Shown one piece after another: positions 60,385 to 64,000 of a stretch of 64,000 nucleotides of DNA (position 1 is the first letter of the stretch; the number at the start of each line of letters is the position of its first letter). The notes below the pieces were generated by a model. That model made no database searches. It was not told where the DNA came from and worked only from the letters and a program-made list of their open reading frames with translations. The position numbers and the translations under genes are program-made. The stretch covers positions 141,860,897 through 141,924,896 of the forward strand of contig NC_081407.1 of NCBI RefSeq assembly GCF_030272615.1. The letters are read 5' to 3'. This stretch comes from Cryptomeria japonica (Eukaryota > Streptophyta > Pinopsida > Cupressales > Cupressaceae).

Positions 60385-62060
60385 CAGGCATTTCATTTGT
60401 AAAGGCTAATTAGCAATAAATTAGAAATAATTAGCAATAGCTAGAGAGTTAGAAGATAGAGAGTAGTTAGAAATTGATAGAATAGCAATTAGAGTAGAAT
60501 AGGAGGACAAGGCAAGAAATTGTTGCCATTGATTGTAAACAAACTCCATTTTCATTGAAGTAATGGTGAAGTGTGTCGTTTCTTGCAATTTGCATGGTTT
60601 CTTGTTGAGTCTTCAATCCTAGATGGTAGATGATTAGATGAATGGAGGAAATGTGATTGATTAATGGTGGAATTCGTATATCCATACTACTAGCAGTTTG
60701 TTGATTGCAGACTTGCCTTGTGTAGTCAACTGGAATCATTTAGCTTAAGCTCAATTTCAATTTGTCGCTTCTTCATTGATATGCATCAACTTGGATGGTG
60801 TCTATGCCTGCGGTGATGATTTGAACATCATAAAGCTTCCCTTAGAAGATCGCACTAGTCTTGTGTAGATGTTCCATTGATGTCAAAACAAGACCTAGTT
60901 AGAGTTTTGTCAAAGGTCAATCATTGCTCCTACATTCTTAGTATTAAGATTAGATCCTCTCTTCGCCCTTATCCTTTTTCTATTTTTCAAATCCAAGTTA
61001 GTAAGAGCCTGTGTCCAGCAAAGCAGATCGGAAGTTCAATCATCACATGTAAGGCCCCTTGGAGGAAACAGCAAATCACATCATACCGCTGGAAGCTTGT
61101 CCACACGTAGAGACCCTACTAAAAGAACCTTGGAGTCTACCTAACTGATCCTTTATGCGAATCTTCAGCAGTTAGAGACTATTTTCTCAAGAGAGGATAA
61201 GATGCCTATTGGTATTTTATTCTGTGTATGATTGTGTACAAAATACACGTCAACAGTACCAAGAACAATCCTGTAGCTATGGAGTCCAAGATAGATATGG
61301 GTACCAAGAACAATCCTGAAGCTATGGATCCAGAGGCTGTGGAGGAACTAGCTTCAATTTTTAATCTCTCACTAGAGGTGTTATTTTGACGAGTTGCATG
61401 ATGAGTCACACCTTCAAATCTTAGTTGTAGATAGTTAAATGTCCATTTTATATTTATAAAAAAATGAAGATCTTACAATATTTCATATAACAACTATATG
61501 TTAAAAAATTCATTTTTTTTTAATAAATAGACTGCATAAGGGAGCCTTCCACTTATCGTGGGTCTCCTACCTCATCTGCTTTCTTTCCAAATTCACTGCT
61601 CCTCCTCTGATACCTATCATCAGAGACAATCTGAATCTCACCAAGAGGGGCATAGGCAATGCAGGCATAGCATCAGCCTCTGGCTCCATATTCTTAAGGC
61701 TTAGTACACTCTTATGAGTTTTTTAAGTCCTTGTTTGAGCTTAATTTTTTTTCTTGAGATTGTGTATTTCCAATGTTCTTCACTCTGTGTCATATATTTA
61801 TAATTCTTTAGAATTGCCAAAGCTTTGGTGTGTAATCTGTCTTGGAAGTTTGTAAAAGCCAAACCTTCAAATGCAGGATACCATGTGAGAGTTTTGCACA
61901 ATGTTTATGTTTTCCCTCTAAATGTTTGTTTTAAAATGCTTTACACATGTCCAATATTAATACAGTAACTTGATTCTACAATGGTTTGCAGGTTGTCTGG
62001 CATGCTGTCAAAAATTAAAGAGTTTGGGTAAGGCAAAAGACAATTTGTCAAAGGTAAGTC

Positions 62061-62655
62061 AATCTATATGTTGAGTACTTTCAAGATGGTGTTGTAAATA
62101 TATGCATGGATAGTCATGAACAGAGATAAAGATTTCAAATAAAGCTAGCTCTGTTTCTGCTTTAGATTTTGGATAAATATGTGACAAAAGAAATATTCTA
62201 TTGCTTTGGATTCTTGAATTTTGTATGTTCTATCCTGTCTTTGGTTCTTAGTTTGTTAGCAAGTGTAAGAGCACAGATAAAAGACAGAAAACGGAAGAAT
62301 GAAAGGAAAGGCTGGATCTTGAAAGATTGATGCATGGATTTTATGAAAAAGTTCAATTTGTATGATTTTGCTCTGAAGTACAACTATAAAGGAAACGTCC
62401 CAACTAATAACTATTAACAATTAATAGTACAATAGTAGAAGGTGGGCATAACTCGAGCACAATTTGTAAATAGATAACGGGTTTTCTGGTTTGTCTTTAG
62501 TTTGCATGGCTAAATCATAACATAAGAAAAGGCAAGAGTATACTTGCCCATAAGAGTTTTGGAAATTGTTTTTCTGTTAAAATCTTTGTTTTGAAATATT
62601 TTACATTTACATAAATAATATTAATACAGTCACTCAATTCTAAAATGCCGTGCAG
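62061..62655 (+). other. Duplicated NRT2 intron sequence
   Basis: 62060-62260 matches 51610-51800. The stretch 62565-62655 (ATATTAATACAGT words and GTGCAG) repeats the intron end at 61917-61991. The intron end and exon 2 start therefore occur twice in tandem here. Confidence 0.65.
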
Positions 62656-63597
62656 GTGGTCTGGCATGCCATCAACAACTACAGGGTTTGGATCTTGGCT
62701 CTTACCTATGGATACTGTTTTGGAGTAGAACTTACTATAGACAATGTGATTGCACAGTATTACTTTGACAGATTTGATTTAAATCTTCACACCGGGGGCA
62801 TAATTGCATCTACATTTGGGCTTGCCAATTTAGTAACCCGTCCATTTTGGGGAGTACTGTCTGATATTGTAGCGCGTGGGTATGGCATGAGAGGAAGAAT
62901 ATGGGCTCTCTGGATTGTTCAGACTCTGGGTGGAGTTTTCTGTGTTTGGTTAGGAAAAGCAAATTCACTGAACCTCTCCACTACAGACATGCTGATCTTC
63001 TCCATGTTTGTGCAAGCATCTTTCAGTCTGACCTTTGGAATACCTAGTTCCTTTTGTATGTAGAAGGTTTGAATTTTATATTCCCATTCCCACTGAATTG
63101 ATTAATTGAATTTCTATTTTTTTCATTAGCTTAGACTGACTCATCAAACTAAATCAATCATGGGTTTTTCCCAGAGTTTTCATAATGGTAACACAGCTTC
63201 TTGTATATATAATTGCATGTCATTGGGGATAGTGACTGGAATGACAGGAGCAGGGGGCAACTTAGGATTAATGGTAACACAGCTTTTGTTCTTCCTTAAC
63301 TCCATCTATTCTACTGAGGCTCAAATCAGCTTGATGGGTTTCATGATTATTGCCTGCACGTTGCTACTGTTGGGGTTGTATTTTCCACAGTGGGAAGGAA
63401 TAGTTTGTCCACCTTCCAAATCTGAGAATGCTAGTAAGGAGAAGTATTATGGATCAGATTTGTCTGAAACTGAAAAGCAACTATAAATGGACAAAATTAT
63501 CATAAAAGTTGCTGACAATAGTCACAGTGAAAGAGAAAAAAGTTCAAGTCTGGTTTCTGCCCCAACTCTAAGAGAGGGGACCCCTCAACATAGGTAA
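62656..63597 (+). pseudogene. NRT2 high-affinity nitrate transporter, 3' exons, best preserved but broken
   Basis: Exon 62656-63066 follows GTGCAG and encodes VVWHAINNYRVWILALTYG and then four or five membrane spans, with the NRT2 words VELTIDNVIAQYYFDRFDL, GVLSDIVARGYGMRGR and IQTLGG-like WIVQTLGG. Near 63040 the frame slips: FGI is followed by a few extra bases before PFVCRR (compare the usual PFVSRR), so the direct frame meets TAG at 63061. The last exon (63219-63597) reads SLGIVTGMTGAGGNLGLM, two more spans and KYYGSDLSETEKQL, then TAA at 63484 where pseudogene 2 has Ala. The expected acceptor TTGCAG reads TTGCAT at 63213-63218. Exon 1 is absent or belongs to pseudogene 3. It would not make a working transporter. 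Confidence 0.85.
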
Positions 63598-64000
63598 ATA
63601 TGTTGAATGAGCAGTGGTTGGATGATGCTCATTGGCATTTAGTTGTAGTTATTCCACAGATTCTAAGTTTGAGTATTCTTTAGAATCTGTTACCTTTTTT
63701 CGTATTCCTAGGGAGTGGAATAGAGTAGCAAATTGTCTGGTCAAATGAGCACCTCATCGAATGCAGGGTTAGAATAGTGCAGATAGAACACATTTGCCTT
63801 TGTATTTCTCTCACATTTTGGAACAATTAGTTGTGGAAGATAGGAATGTGTAATTCTTTTTTCTTTGTTGGGCTGTTGACCCTTCTTTTTTATTTCTTGA
63901 ACGAAGAAATTAATTAATACAGTAGAGAAAGCTACCAAAAGTAGCTGGAGATGACTGTCCAATCAAATATTAGCCACAAGGCTGCAAGAAAGAACCTACG
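63598..64000 (+). other. 3' flank of the NRT2 relic
   Basis: No gene is visible. It is plain AT-rich sequence with T runs near 63860-63900. Confidence 0.5.

Larger units (their letters stand above)
57127..61255 (+). mobile_element. Solo LTR of about 4.1 kb, TSD GTACC
   Basis: Starts TGTTGTGACGTTTTCAC, ends TACACGTCAACA, and is flanked by GTACC at 57122-57126 and 61256-61260. No internal gene, primer site or second LTR is found, so it is most likely one very long LTR. It holds a hairpin-motif array (57511-58973) and two TATA-like sites. The small basic frame near 59792-59998 has no recognisable domain. Lineage is not assigned; very long LTRs occur in some gypsy lineages. Confidence 0.82.
56925..62060 (+). 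pseudogene. NRT2 pseudogene 3, split by a 4.1-kb LTR
   Basis: The leader and start (56925-57126) and the rest of exon 1 (from 61256) are separated by the LTR at 57127-61255. The N-terminus is an in-frame repeat of about 14 codons (MGTKNNPEAMDRID, MGTRNNPEAMESKID, and more after the LTR), at least four copies. Exon 1 then reads AVEELASIFNLS, leaves NRT2 in an insertion of about 150 bp, and resumes at [16 protein letters not shown] near 61552 to ASGSIFLRL near 61700. GTTTGCAG near 61991 starts a short exon 2 piece (VVWHAVKN then TAA). The copy is dead even without the LTR. Confidence 0.83.

Noticed and set aside
62656-63597. A functional NRT2 gene
   Set aside because: Frameshift, lost acceptor and premature stop, and no clean first exon.
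1-64000. tRNA, rRNA or small RNA genes
   Set aside because: No cloverleaf, rRNA or known small-RNA gene could be supported; CCA-like words are only primer-binding sites.

Overview
The window looks like gymnosperm (probably conifer) nuclear DNA. It is AT-rich and intron- and repeat-heavy, made mostly of nested LTR retrotransposons, with no intact host gene. The taxon is inferred from the size and style of the nested elements, the plant mobile domain (PMD) and NRT2-type nitrate transporter relics, and plant LTR features. Nothing in the window proves the species.

Layout. (1) A plus-strand Ty3/gypsy element of the Tat type acts as host for other insertions. Its decayed pol lies at 1-3921, a decayed antisense PMD gene at 8285-10309, repeat-rich noncoding DNA at 10310-11327 and 47827-48541, a polypurine tract at 48542 and a 3' LTR from 48556. 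(2) Into it went a 560-bp solo LTR (252-811, 5-bp target duplication AATCA), two head-to-tail minus-strand LTRs 9 bp apart (4599-7585), and a large block at 11328-31738. (3) That block is LTR-internal-LTR-internal-LTR of one non-autonomous copia-style family, called A here. All three LTRs are 1181 bp and no pol gene is present. Its second internal region is interrupted by a related family B element (24055-29540, duplication AAAAG). (4) A 16-kb minus-strand Tat-type gypsy element (31744-47821, duplication TATAC) inserted exactly at the right-hand target duplication of the A block.

Families A and B both carry ORF1, a Gag-like protein with a coiled coil and several CCHC knuckles, and ORF2, a long protein I do not recognise. 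The two ORF2 proteins share conserved blocks although the LTRs are unrelated. This ORF1/ORF2 module, mobilised without its own reverse transcriptase or integrase, is my best candidate for an undescribed system. An env-like ORF from a Sirevirus that lost pol is the main alternative.

From 50.8 kb to the end, the window holds a plus-strand tandem array of broken NRT2 high-affinity nitrate transporter copies. One is split by a 4.1-kb LTR (57127-61255, duplication GTACC). That LTR carries eleven hairpin-forming motifs, eight of them spaced 165-177 bp apart. The best NRT2 relic (62656-63597) keeps five or so membrane spans but has a frameshift, a lost splice acceptor and a premature stop.

All coordinates come from reading the sequence. 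Family calls come from motif recognition, not database searches.
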